Of a DNA stretch of 64,000 nt, positions 20,246-30,816 are shown piece by piece. The notes below the pieces were generated by a model. It worked only from the letters and a program-made list of their open reading frames with translations, was not told the origin of the DNA and ran no database searches. This DNA is from Fragum whitleyi (Eukaryota; Mollusca; Bivalvia; Cardiida; Cardiidae), in NCBI GenBank assembly GCA_948146395.1, contig OX411558.1, forward strand, positions 49,339,122 to 49,403,121, read 5' to 3'. The translations under genes were made by a program, and so were the position numbers. The first letter of the stretch is position 1. Every line of letters starts with the position of its first letter.

Positions 20246-20774
20246 TTTCATAAGCTTTGTATGAACCATGTCTTACCTTGGCTGTAATCTTCATTAATCC
20301 TTTTCTTCCAGAATTGATACTGTTTTCAAATAGATTGCCATTTTTTTTTAGGACATAAGAAGGTTGAAAGATGTACCCTGTCATGCAAAAACTGACCTTT
20401 TGGAAATTGTGTGAAATGTTGATCCTAGTCAGACAGTGTGAAATGCAAAGGCTGTCTAGGGTTGACCCTTTTCCCTTTGGCTATTTTCTGATTTAATATG
20501 ATCATTCAACCTCTTAGCATATCAGATATTTTGAAATGCAACTGCCAGTTAACCTCTACTGGAACCAATCTCTTTTTTCATAAATTGGTGCCTTCTTTTG
20601 TGACAGGTCTCAAAATAATGTTTCACATCTCAATGACAAAAAAGTAATGCCACTTTAGTGCTAAGTGTCCATATTGTTCATGTTATTCCTTGTAACCATT
20701 ACCATAACAATTTTCCTAGAGTTCTATTCAAAAACCAGTTATCCATCATTTCCAACTTATGATAGCTCTCACCA

Positions 20775-22337
20775 TTGAAACAAGAGGACCAAGATGGTCC
20801 TATATCGCTCACCTGAGTAAGTCAACTCATAACTTGTCAACAATGTTATAATACCAGAAATTGTCTGATGTACATTAAGGGTGGATTTAGAAGAAACAGA
20901 CTTTAATTTCCTCCTACTGCAATTTGGTTTTCTTTTAAATTGCAAACAAAGTTATCAATGATGGAATTGAATTAAAGTTTAGTAGACCTAAACATTAAGA
21001 ATATCCCTTCCATGTTTAAGATATGCCAAATAGTTAAGGCAAAGATTAACCTTCTCTGATATTTTGGGCAATTTTTTGACATTTCCAATACCATGTAAAC
21101 CAGATATTTTAATTGAATACAATTATTTTTACAATTTTGGAAGAGCTTCACCCAAAAGACATCCCTACCATGTTTCAGCTTAATGAGCCCAGTGGTTTTG
21201 GAAGAGTTTTTCTAAGATTTTCAGCATTTTTCATCCATTTTTCTGCCTTTCTGTTACCATGCAAACCAGAGTTTTTGATGAAATTAAATTTTTTTAACAA
21301 CTATTGAAGAACTTCAGGGAAGAAACATCCCTGCCAAGTTTCAGCTTGATTAGCCTAGTGGTATAGGAAGAGAAGAATTTTTTCAAAGATTTTCAGCCAT
21401 TTTCGGCCATTTTTCAACCTTTCCGTTACCATGGAAACCAGAGTTTTTGATGAAATTAAATTCTTTTAACAACTTAAGAAGAACTTCATCAAAGGAACAT
21501 CTCTGCCAAGTTTCAGCTTAATTGTCCCAGTGGTTTAGGAGGAGAAAAATTTTTTCTAAGATTTTCAGTCATTTTCGGCCATTTTTCAACCGTTCCATTA
21601 CCATGGAAACCAGAGTTTTCGATGATATTAAATTCTCTTAACAACTTTTGAAGAGCTTCACCCAAGAAACATCTCTGTCAAGTTTCAACTTGATTGGCCC
21701 AGTGGTTTAGGAGAAAAAGATTTTTTTTCCAAGTTTTTCAGCCATTTTCGGCCAATTTTCACCATTTCTGTTACCATGGAAACCAGAGTTTTTGATGAAA
21801 TTAAATTCTTTTAACAACTTTTAAAGAGCTTCACCCAAGAAATATCTCTGCAAAGTTTCAGCTTGATTGGCCTTGTTGTTAAGGAGGAGAAGAATTTTTT
21901 CTTAGATTTTCAACCATTTTCGGCCATTTTTCAACCTTTCTGTTACCATGGAAACCAGAGTTTTAAATGAAATTAAATTCTTTTAACAACTTTTGAAGAG
22001 CTTCACCCAAGCAACATCTCTGCCAAGTTTCAGCATGATTGGCCCAGTGGTTTAGGAGGAGAAGAATTTTTTCTTAGATTTTTTGCGATTTTCAGTCTTT
22101 CTGTTGCCATGGCAACCAGAGTTATTTATAGATTTAAATTCTTTTAACAACTTTTGAAGAACTTCACCCAAGGAACATCCCTGCCAAGTTTCAGCTTGAT
22201 TGGCCCAGTGGTTTAGGAGGAGAAGATGTTTAAATAAATTGTTGACGGACAGACGGACGGACAGACGGACGATGGACGGACGACGGACGGTGAGTGATCA
22301 CAATAGCTCACCTTGAGCACTTTGTGCTCAGGTGAGC
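20775..22337 (+). mobile_element. Tandem-repeat element with 7 units of 170 bp
   Basis: A complete-looking copy. The left end is ACAAGAGGACCAAGATGGTC then CGCTCACCTGAG; the right end has GACGGACAGACGGACGGACA, AGCTCACCTTGAGCACTTTG and TGCTCAGGTGAGCTAA. Seven units carry TTTCAGCTTGATTGGCCCAG, GTGGTTTAGGAGGAGAAGAA and GTTACCATGGAAACCAGAGT. The two ends form subterminal inverted repeats (CTCACCTGAG/CTCAGGTGAG) and a 3' hairpin before CTAA. No transposition protein is encoded; class assignment (Helentron/HINE-like) is inferred. Confidence 0.75.
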
Positions 22338-22344
22338 TAACAAT

Positions 22345-22455
22345 AATCAAAGACATAATGTGGGCTAGCAGCTGGAGGGTAGCAAAGGAGGTAGTGGTTG
22401 TACTCATGTGAGAAATACCAGTAATCCATTGCTAGGTACTCCAGCCGCCGCTATA
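22345..22455 (+). mobile_element. SINE body fragment
   Basis: GCTGGAGGGTAGCAAAGGAG, GTGAGAAATACCAGTAATCC, ATTGCTAGGTACTCCAGCC and CGCCGCTATATAACTTAAAG match the middle of the SINE at 62551-62701. It lacks both the tRNA-like head and the AATC tail. Confidence 0.6.
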
Positions 22456-22573
22456 TAACTTAAAGATCTAGAAAGACGGGGAACGCAACAACAGAGAATA
22501 CAGTTGCTTCGTTGTTAATTGAATTGCTTTCCTTTTTTTGTCTGTACTAATTAAATTGTCTGCAACCCCAAAC

Positions 22574-22862
22574 ATGTCCAGTTCCACTGTGCCTAGTCCC
22601 TCTCCCCAAGTTTTGAGGGAGATTCATGCTAACCGGCAAATACATAAGAAGTCCAGAGGAAAGCGCAAGAGTCAGTCCGGGAAGGTTGCGGGGGAGCTGG
22701 TGAGCAGTTGGTTGCTCAGGTTGTGGCTACTAAAACACGAAGTCGGACCAGACAGTTGCCCCCCTTTCTGTTTCCCCGTCGCAAGCCCTTGGCAACCTTA
22801 CAATAAAGCTCAACTCACGTGGTAAACGTGTGATTGGTGCTATAGGCGGCAAGAGGCTTCCT

Positions 22863-22897
<35 letters not shown>

Positions 22898-24384
22898 ATC
22901 CCGAAACTTCCAGGCCAGAACAAGATGTAACTTGCGGTCAGACGAGAGATAAGGGGACGACAGGAAATTCTTCTTGCCCTATTTGAGGGAGAAGAACTAG
23001 GACACTGCGGAAGCATGCGAGACAACATCTTCCTTTCATTTTCTATGACGGAGAGTCAATCATGAGTCCGCAGTTTCAGATAATAAGGGAAGAGTGTCTG
23101 ACCAGGTAATGCAAAATGGTCTGTTGCGAAGGGGCTAATCTGCGGGATGCTTTCCGTCTCATTGATTCCCGGAAGTTGCTCTTTCACAAGTCAAGAATTG
23201 AGGACGACAGAGATATTAGAGGAATGACTTGTCTGTGTTGATCGCAGAACTTGCCATTATCTGATCAATTCACATTTTACCCCATAAGTAGTGTGGCAGT
23301 CCTGCTTCATTGGGGGCTCTTGGTAGCGCTACTGAGCATTCAGCCTGAAACGGACTGAGTTGCTTTCGTTGAGTTCTGTCAAGGGAGGGAATTTTGGGGA
23401 CCTGTATTGTAGTAACTGTAACTGATCCCGCTTCAGTAGACGGGGCGTCACTGGAAGTTTCGGCCGTAGACCAGAACACCTCACAAACTGTTTGCCGACG
23501 GTTGAGCCCCAGGTTGTTCCTGAAGTTTTAGGTGCTGAAGGTGGGAATCCTGTGGTTATGCAAGGAACTGTTGTGAGCCCTCTGCATATCACATATTTAA
23601 TTTCAGAACCGATTATTGATCAAATGTGAGGGGAGGCCGGAGTGATTGAAGTTTACTCTCTCATTTCCACCTTGATAGGATGGCGAACAGATTGCGGCAC
23701 AACAGGTCTGTTCAGTCCCTTACATGTGACGAACAGTTCGGCCCGGTAATGGGATTCAAATTCAGGTGCAACCTTCAGATCCTTTTCGTCTTGTGGCCGT
23801 GTACTTTGACACAGAGACGTACACTGCCGAATTGCCAACCGATCCAAGATTACAAATCGCAATCGTAATACATCTGAGAAGGGCCGAGAGTTTTTCAAGG
23901 TAGCATGTATGTTCCCTTAGAAGGCTTTTGTCCCTTTCCAGGGTGACGGCATTAAGAGAGCAGGGTTTGGATTGGACTGAACCAAAGAATACTTGGCCCA
24001 GGCCGGAGGTCTTATGCAATGAACTTCTCTACTCCTGTTCGGGACAGGTATTGGTCCTGCATTTAAGGGACCGGTAAGGATTTTGAGGTATATCACCATG
24101 GAATGCGTATTGAGAATATTGTAGACCATCGCAACCAATTATTTACATTGTTTTGGGGGTGAAAGATATGTAGTATTTGCCTGGTTAATTTTTTTCTAAA
24201 AACTGTCATTTTGGGTTTATAGCCAACGTAGCCAATTTCTATGAGGGTCTCCGCATTGAAAACAGTTCCACTGGACGGTTTTTTACTTCGGACTGACTCT
24301 CCCTACATGCCACCTTTTTTTCTTAAAGGGGGGGACAGGAAGGGAAAGGGCAGTATCAATGCCCCATCTTCATTGGAGACATAG
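22574..24384 (+). pseudogene. C2H2 zinc-finger/TatD hydrolase pseudogene, copy 1
   Basis: A basic N-terminus (MSSSTVPSPSPQVLREIH, KKSRGKRKSQ) is followed, after frame changes, by RGKRVIGAIGGKRLP, a poly-T interruption at 22866-22896, and a finger region reading RDKGTTGNSSCPI, stop, GRRTRTLRKHARQHLP. The second cysteine codon of the finger is TGA where copy 2 has TGT. A decayed TatD part lies at about 23650-24330 (text alignable to copy 2 through TDSPYMP). TatD proteins are Mg-dependent 3' exonucleases; binding of DNA or RNA by the finger is inference. Many frameshifts make it non-functional. The copy breaks off at 24384, where copy 2 begins within its own finger region. Confidence 0.6.
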
Positions 24385-25591
24385 GCGTGGCGAACGAGTG
24401 GTGGGTGCTGTAGGAGGGGAGAGGCTTCCAGTTATGTTTTGCCCCGAAACTTCAGAACAGGATGTGACTTACAGTCAGACAAGAGATAAGGGGACGACAG
24501 GAACTTCTTCCTGTCCCATTTGTGGGAGAAGGTCAAGGACACTGCGGAAGCATATGAGGGATCATCTTCCCATCATTTTCTATGATGGAGAGATGGAGAT
24601 TCAATTCATGAAGAGTCTGCCGTTTCATAGAATCAGGGTCGAGTGTCTGACCAGGTTGTGCAAAATGGTCTGTGGGGAAGGGGCTAAACTATGGGATGCA
24701 TGTCGTCTCATTGATTCCTGGAAGTTGCTCTGGCGCATGTCAAGAAATGAGGATGAGCAATGACCCAGCCGTGTATATCGCAGAACTGGACATTGCCTGA
24801 GCAATTCTCTTTTAACCCAATAAGCAGTGTGGCAGTCCTCGTGCATTGGAGACCCTTGGTAGCGCTGCTGAGAATTCTGCCTGACACGGGCAGAACTGCT
24901 TTCAAGGATTTCTGTCAAGGGAGGGAGCAAACAATTTTGGGGACCTGTATTGTAACCGTTACCAATCCCGTGTCAGTGGAGGGGGCGTCTCTGAAAGGTT
25001 TGGCGGTAGACCAATACACCTCACAAAATGTTTTGCCGGCCATTTAGCCCCAGGTGCCGAGGGTGGGAATCCTGCGGTTATGCAGGGAACTGTTGTGAGC
25101 CCTCTGCAGATCACAGATCTACCTTCAGAACCGATCATTCATCGAGTATGTGGGGATGACGGTGTAAGTGTTATTGAGGTGTACGACTCCAATTTCCACC
25201 TTGATAGGATGGCTAATAGATTGCGGCCCAACAAGTCTGTTCAGTCTCTTACAGGTGACGAACAGTTTAACCTGGTAATGAGATTCAAATGAATGAATGG
25301 ATGGAGTTTTAAGGCCCGTCGACATCTAAGGTCATGTTGGGCGCAAAACTTTTAAAATATCAAAAGGCGACGACCATATTTAACAAAAATCTAAGATATT
25401 TATAACATAATAAAAGAAATCGCTGTAAATCGTGAAATAAAAAATATGTAAACGGTAGAAATATAAAGAAATTAGTTATACTTTCAAAACTAAAAAAGAA
25501 ATAGTGCTCAAAAGAACACTCAATATTAATGTTTAAATACAAAGAAACACTTTTAAATCTAAAGGAAAAATGGATTTAGAAGAACATAAAA

Positions 25592-28500
25592 TCATATTTT
25601 ACTATACAAATTAATGGCCTTCAGGAAATCAAATATCAGCTCAATTTTAACATGGTTAAATAAGTCATTCATACTGTCAACTTTAAAATATCTAACTCTT
25701 GTAAAAGAGAAATCTACACAATCAATAAAAATATGCCTGACAGTAAGAGGGGAGCTGCAAGGAATGCACATTGGAATATCTTCTCCTTTTAGAAGGTAAG
25801 AGTGCGTAAGATAAGTATGACCAATGCGTAAGCGAGTCAGGATAAGTTCTTCGCGACGGTTTGACCTGTAACCAGGCAACCAATCGCCAAGATCCTGTCG
25901 GACAGAAAATAGCTTATTATTAATGTTGGAAGGATCAGTCCAGCTGTTCCTCCAGACTTCCTGAATGAAACCATGAATTAAAGGTTTAAAATCGGTAAAA
26001 GGTACTACAGAGGGTAAAATCTCGAGTGATAATGCCTCCTTGGCAGCTTTATCTGCCTCTTCATTACCATGAATACCAACGTGGCTAGGAATCCAGCAAA
26101 AAACGAGATCAACATCATTAAGCTGAGCTATACTGTCAAGAAGTCTTACGACAAGGGGATTGTCAGTTTTCTCATATTCAATAGCCTGCATACTTGACAG
26201 AGAGTCAGTAAAAATAATATAGCGAGAAAAGCGCTCTTCGATGATATGATCGAGTGCGAGATTAATCGCCTTAAGCTCAGCTGAGAAGATTGAAGAGTTA
26301 TTCGGTAAACGAAATTGGTATTTTTCGCCTTCTAATATGGTGGCTGAGGCAACTTTTTCTTCATTCTTAGAACCATCTGTGTAAATCTCTTCATATGATG
26401 CGTATTTCTCTTTAATTTCTAGAAACTTTGTTTTAAAAACAGTTGGATCGGTTGTATCCTTTTTGCTAGAAGCAAGTTCGTAAAGAAACGTGGGGCCTTT
26501 TGACGTCCACAAAGGAACATCAGGAACGATATGTTCTGCCACGTCCTCTAGATCAAAATCTAGAGAGTTAACAACTGCTTCACAACGTAAACTAAATGTG
26601 GGTATTGCACTTGGTTTTTTAACAAAATCCCGTCTGTGTTTAGGTTCAAACACAGCTTTGTATGTCGGATTCTCAGGATTTGATTTTAGTTTCAGATAAT
26701 ATTGTAATGAGAGTTTGTTCCTTCTAAGATTCAATGAAGGTTCATTAGCTTCAATATAAATACTATTGACAGGTGATGTTCTAAAGGCACCCAAAGCAAG
26801 GCGCAAGCCTTGATTATGAATAGTATCAAGTTTTCGAAGGTATGAAGGTCGTGCAGAACCATAAACAACGCAGCCATAATCTAACTTTGATCTGACAAGT
26901 GTCCTGTAAAGGCGTAATAAAACCTTTTTATCAGCTCCCCAGTCAATACTGGATACAACACGTAAAAGATTAAGTGCTTTTTGGCACTTATTTTTCAAAT
27001 TGTCAATATGTGGGATGAAAGAAAGTTTCGAGTCGAAGAGGAGACCTAAAAATTTAAACTCTTTTACAACTTCAATCGGCACCCCGTCTAATTTCAATTC
27101 TGGATCAGGATGTATTTTCCTAGACTGACAAAAGTGCATACACTTAGTTTTGGTCTTGGAAAATTTGAAGCCGTTTTCATTGGACCATTTAGAAAGATTA
27201 TTCAAGACTTGTTGCAATTGTCTTTCAATGGTATACATATGTTTTGATCTGTAACAAATACAGAAATCATCAACATACAGAAAGCATTCCACGCCAGGGA
27301 CAACCGTTTTAACGATATTATTAATTTTGACACTAAAAAGCGTCACTGACAAAATACTTCCCTGGGGAACACCCATTTCTTGTTCATGAGGATCAGATAA
27401 AGTATCTCCTACACGGACTCGAAACTGGCGCTCATCCAAAAAAGCAGATATGAAATAGGCAAGGCGACCTCGAATACCGAAATCATAGAGGTCATTCATA
27501 ATTCCATACTTCCATGTGGTATCATAAGCACTTTCAAGATCAAAAAACACAGAAACAACGTGTTCTTTCTTTATAAAGGCTTCTCGAATAAAAGTCTCGA
27601 AGCGGACAAGATGATCAAGAGTGCTTCTTTGTTTACGAAAGCCACTTTGGACTTCCGTAATTAGGTGGTTCTTTTCAAGGAACCAGACAAGACGATCATT
27701 AACCATTCTTTCCATGCTTTTACAAATGCAACTAGTAAGAGCTATAGGGCGATAATTTGAAGGATTTGTGGAATCTTTACCAGGTTTAGGTATTGGAATA
27801 ACGATAGCTTCCCGCCATGATACTGGAATGCTTCCCGTTTTCCAAACCTGGTTATAAATGTCAAGTAAACAGTGTAGGGAGAGAGATGGTAAACGTTTTA
27901 GGAACTGATAATGAATACTGTCAGAACCTACGGCAGTGTCATGACACTTTTTCAAAGCTTTCTTCAACTCTTTAACGGAAAAGTCTCTATTATAGTGTTC
28001 CATGTTTTTGGAACTAAAATTAAGTTTCGACTTTTCTTTCTCACCTTTAAATTTCTGAAACGTAGGAGAATAATTTGAAGAGGAAGATTTCTTGGCAAAC
28101 GTGTCTGCCAAGATATTAGCTATGTCATGTTTTGATGAAACTGTATCCTCGTCATCTGTTTTGAGATGACCAACACTTAGAGATGAATTTTTCCCACTGA
28201 TTTTACGTATCATGTCCCAAGTCTTTTTGACAGATGATCTAGAATTTAATCTAGAAACATACTGTCTCCAAGACGAACGCTTACTTTGTTTTATGGTTCT
28301 ACGAGTTTTCGCTCGTGCAATTTTAAATTTGTAGAGATTTTCTTTTGTAGGTCTTAAACCAAATTCTCTGAGAGCACTTTTTCGCTCAGCTATGGCCTTT
28401 TTGCAATCCTCATTAAACCATGGCTTGTTAGGTTTTTTTGGATCAAGTGATGTTTGTGGAATAGCTTTTTCTGCAGCAGAATAAAGTAAAGATGTAAATA

Positions 28501-29335
28501 ATTCGGCAGGGTCTTCACACTCATCAAAGGCTTCTGGATTTATTGATTGCTCACAAGTAGTTTTAAAAATATCCCAGTTAGCTTTATGGAGTTTCCAACG
28601 CCTAGGACGTTCCTGAACAGATGGTCCTAATTCAGAAACCTGAATTGGAAAATGATCACTACCATGAAGGTCAGGGATAACTTTCCATCTAAAATCTGGA
28701 AAGATATCGGGACTACAAATGGTCAAATCCAGTGAAGAATAAGTTCCAGTTGCAGGATGAAGATAAGTTTTAGATTTATCATTTAATAAAACAAGATCAC
28801 GTCTAGTTACAAAATCCTCAACAGTACGACCTTTGTCGTCTGTATTGGAACATCCCCATAACTTATGATGAGAATTGAAATCTCCCATAAGTATGAAAGG
28901 CTTAGGTAATTGGTCGACAAGATCGTCAAGCTTTCTACCATCTACAGGGGAGCTAGGAGGAAGATAAATAGAACACAATGTAATTGTTTTATTTAGAGAG
29001 ACACTTACAGCCACTGCTTGTAGAGAAGTATTTAAACTAATATGTCGGTGGGGGACATTATTATTCACAATAATTCCAACACCACCAGACGCTTTCTCGC
29101 GTTCTGTAAAGTTAGTAAAGAAGCAAGAATGATATTTTAATGAAAACTTATCTGTATCTCTCAGAAAGGTTTCTTGTAGACATACTGCAACTGGTTTTAG
29201 TTTGTTTACTAGAAGATTAAGTTCTTCAAAATTGGCCTTGATGCTGCGACAGTTCCATTGTAAAATGTTGTTCGCCATTATAAAGGTTAAAGGGATAAAA
29301 ATACATAGTAATGTTGGAAGTATGTAATTATTCAT
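25592..29335 (-). CDS. LINE B ORF2 polyprotein (EN-RT-RNase H)
   Basis: 1247 residues, the same length as in copy A. The endonuclease has ILQWNCRSIKANF, CLQETFLRDTD, ILMGDFNSHH, SLDLTICSP and GSDHFPI. The RT has SNYRPIALTS, GVPQGSILS and LYVDDF. RNase H has EIYTDGSKN, FSAELKAINLAL, IIFTDSLSS and WIPSHVGIHGNEEADKA. The terminal CCHC is CIPCSSPLTVRHIFIDC. Residues 1-19 form a hydrophobic leader (NNYILPTLLCIFIPLTF) before Met20 and the endonuclease, different in sequence from that of A but equal in length. The start ATG overlaps the ORF1 stop as ATGA. Nothing visible would prevent activity. Confidence 0.95.
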   Translation of the reverse strand: MNNYILPTLLCIFIPLTFIMANNILQWNCRSIKANFEELNLLVNKLKPVAVCLQETFLRDTDKFSLKYHSCFFTNFTEREKASGGVGIIVNNNVPHRHISLNTSLQAVAVSVSLNKTITLCSIYLPPSSPVDGRKLDDLVDQLPKPFILMGDFNSHHKLWGCSNTDDKGRTVEDFVTRRDLVLLNDKSKTYLHPATGTYSSLDLTICSPDIFPDFRWKVIPDLHGSDHFPIQVSELGPSVQERPRRWKLHKANWDIFKTTCEQSINPEAFDECEDPAELFTSLLYSAAEKAIPQTSLDPKKPNKPWFNEDCKKAIAERKSALREFGLRPTKENLYKFKIARAKTRRTIKQSKRSSWRQYVSRLNSRSSVKKTWDMIRKISGKNSSLSVGHLKTDDEDTVSSKHDIANILADTFAKKSSSSNYSPTFQKFKGEKEKSKLNFSSKNMEHYNRDFSVKELKKALKKCHDTAVGSDSIHYQFLKRLPSLSLHCLLDIYNQVWKTGSIPVSWREAIVIPIPKPGKDSTNPSNYRPIALTSCICKSMERMVNDRLVWFLEKNHLITEVQSGFRKQRSTLDHLVRFETFIREAFIKKEHVVSVFFDLESAYDTTWKYGIMNDLYDFGIRGRLAYFISAFLDERQFRVRVGDTLSDPHEQEMGVPQGSILSVTLFSVKINNIVKTVVPGVECFLYVDDFCICYRSKHMYTIERQLQQVLNNLSKWSNENGFKFSKTKTKCMHFCQSRKIHPDPELKLDGVPIEVVKEFKFLGLLFDSKLSFIPHIDNLKNKCQKALNLLRVVSSIDWGADKKVLLRLYRTLVRSKLDYGCVVYGSARPSYLRKLDTIHNQGLRLALGAFRTSPVNSIYIEANEPSLNLRRNKLSLQYYLKLKSNPENPTYKAVFEPKHRRDFVKKPSAIPTFSLRCEAVVNSLDFDLEDVAEHIVPDVPLWTSKGPTFLYELASSKKDTTDPTVFKTKFLEIKEKYASYEEIYTDGSKNEEKVASATILEGEKYQFRLPNNSSIFSAELKAINLALDHIIEERFSRYIIFTDSLSSMQAIEYEKTDNPLVVRLLDSIAQLNDVDLVFCWIPSHVGIHGNEEADKAAKEALSLEILPSVVPFTDFKPLIHGFIQEVWRNSWTDPSNINNKLFSVRQDLGDWLPGYRSNRREELILTRLRIGHTYLTHSYLLKGEDIPMCIPCSSPLTVRHIFIDCVDFSFTRVRYFKVDSMNDLFNHVKIELIFDFLKAINLYSKI
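29332..29335 (-). other. ATGA stop-start overlap, LINE B
   Basis: The ORF2 ATG (29335-29333) overlaps the ORF1 stop TGA (29334-29332). It gives a 4-base overlap in place of the TAATG of copies A and C. Coupled reinitiation is inferred. Confidence 0.8.
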
Positions 29336-30816
29336 TTTTTACCAGATAGTTTAATAATACCTGCACCTTGCCTAATGGCATCCGGATGCTCACTTGTTTT
29401 GGATTGTGAGACATCAACGGATGCGTTTGTTTTGAGAATTTTAGATTCATGGAGAGGATCTCTCCATTGTTCTGGAGGATCACTATCTTTAGAATCGTCA
29501 TCCATTGTAACATCATCTTCATTGTCCTCCTCGTTAGTACTCAAATCGGCAAAGCGATTAGAAGTTACCATCACAGGAGGATTAAGCTTTTCAAGCTGAA
29601 TCTGAGCTTTCTTTCTTAAAATCATTTCTGCTTTATCTTCTTCTATTACCTTTTCCATCTCGACAGATTCCGGACTTGGTTTCTTTGGAGCGGAGGACTT
29701 TTCATTTCCTGAATTCGATAACTTTTGAGCAGCGGTAACGATGTGAGATTGAGCAGCAGACTTATTCTTTTCAACATTTGAAATTGTGGGAGTTGGAGGT
29801 ATTTTCTCATTGCTTAAGGATGTAGATGGCAAAATGGCTTTAGAATTTGGGAATAGTTTAGCGATTTCATCTTTCTTTTCAGGGAACAATATGCAGAGTT
29901 TTTGAAATAGATCTTTACAATTTGGACATTCATCTTTGTTAAGATGAGCTGAAGCTTTCTGGGCATATGTGTTATTCAAATTGACTCTATTTTCTACTAT
30001 CTTCCTTGCTTCTGGGAAAGAGAGACTTTCTTTGTACTTAAGAGTGACAATTTCTTTCTCTCTTTTCCAGACAGGGCATTTTCTTGATGTTGCTGTGTGC
30101 TCGCCATCGCAATTAATACATTTTATTGGATTAGTACAATCCTGGCAGTGGTGGAGGTACCATTCCTCACCACAACGACTACACAGATCATCAACTTTTT
30201 CCCTACATTTGTTCTCGTGGTGCCCATATTTATAGCATTTGTAACATTGGAGGGGATTCGGGATATATAAATCTACATTTACCCTCAAATATCCAACTTT
30301 GATTGTTTTTGGAAGAAAAGCAGAGCCAAATGTCAGAATGATAGTATTTGTTTGCTTCTTAACTCCATCCCTATAAACAGAAATTCGTTTTGCATTGGTT
30401 ACATTTTGGTTCTTAAGTTCCTCCATGATTTCAGTTTCAGGTATCCCCTCCAAGTCTCTACACCGAATCACACCTCTAGATGTATTTAGAGTTGGATGAG
30501 GCGAACAAGAGACTGGAATGTTAAAAAAGGTCTTCATCCTAATCAAGTTTTCGGCATGGACTTGTTTCTCTACTTCAATGAGTAGTACACCAGATTTAAG
30601 TTTTTTTAGGGATTTTGGTTGTCCTATTACCGATTGCATTACTTTCTCAATAACAAATGGTGAAAGTTTAGTAAGATTAGTGTCTTTGTCTGCTGCTTCA
30701 ATGATCAAAAATCGAGAGAAGGCTTGGTTAATTGATTGTAATCCTTGTCCGAAGTTGGAAGGTCCGTGTACAATATCTTGTTCGTCATTTTTTCGTTTTT
30801 TAGTTTGAGTCTCCAT
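29332..30816 (-). CDS. LINE B ORF1, CCHC zinc-knuckle protein (type 2)
   Basis: About 494 residues from the Met of METQTKKRKNDEQD; an upstream in-frame ATG at 30906 would add 30 residues, but those translate conserved 5' UTR sequence and are not preferred. LSPFVIEK and LNTSRGVIRCRDLEG match the type 1 ORF1, whereas most other residues differ. The zinc knuckles are CYKCYKYGHHENKC, an intermediate C-x2-C ... HHCQDC finger, and CINCDGEHTATSRKC. The tail is Ser/Lys/Glu-rich and ends GAGIIKLSGKK. It should be the RNA-binding partner of ORF2. Copy D carries the same type. Confidence 0.92.
   Translation of the reverse strand: METQTKKRKNDEQDIVHGPSNFGQGLQSINQAFSRFLIIEAADKDTNLTKLSPFVIEKVMQSVIGQPKSLKKLKSGVLLIEVEKQVHAENLIRMKTFFNIPVSCSPHPTLNTSRGVIRCRDLEGIPETEIMEELKNQNVTNAKRISVYRDGVKKQTNTIILTFGSAFLPKTIKVGYLRVNVDLYIPNPLQCYKCYKYGHHENKCREKVDDLCSRCGEEWYLHHCQDCTNPIKCINCDGEHTATSRKCPVWKREKEIVTLKYKESLSFPEARKIVENRVNLNNTYAQKASAHLNKDECPNCKDLFQKLCILFPEKKDEIAKLFPNSKAILPSTSLSNEKIPPTPTISNVEKNKSAAQSHIVTAAQKLSNSGNEKSSAPKKPSPESVEMEKVIEEDKAEMILRKKAQIQLEKLNPPVMVTSNRFADLSTNEEDNEDDVTMDDDSKDSDPPEQWRDPLHESKILKTNASVDVSQSKTSEHPDAIRQGAGIIKLSGKK

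Noticed and set aside
23270..24138. Several minus-strand open frames of 65-90 residues
   Set aside because: They are antisense to the C2H2/TatD pseudogene, whose sense reading matches copy 2.
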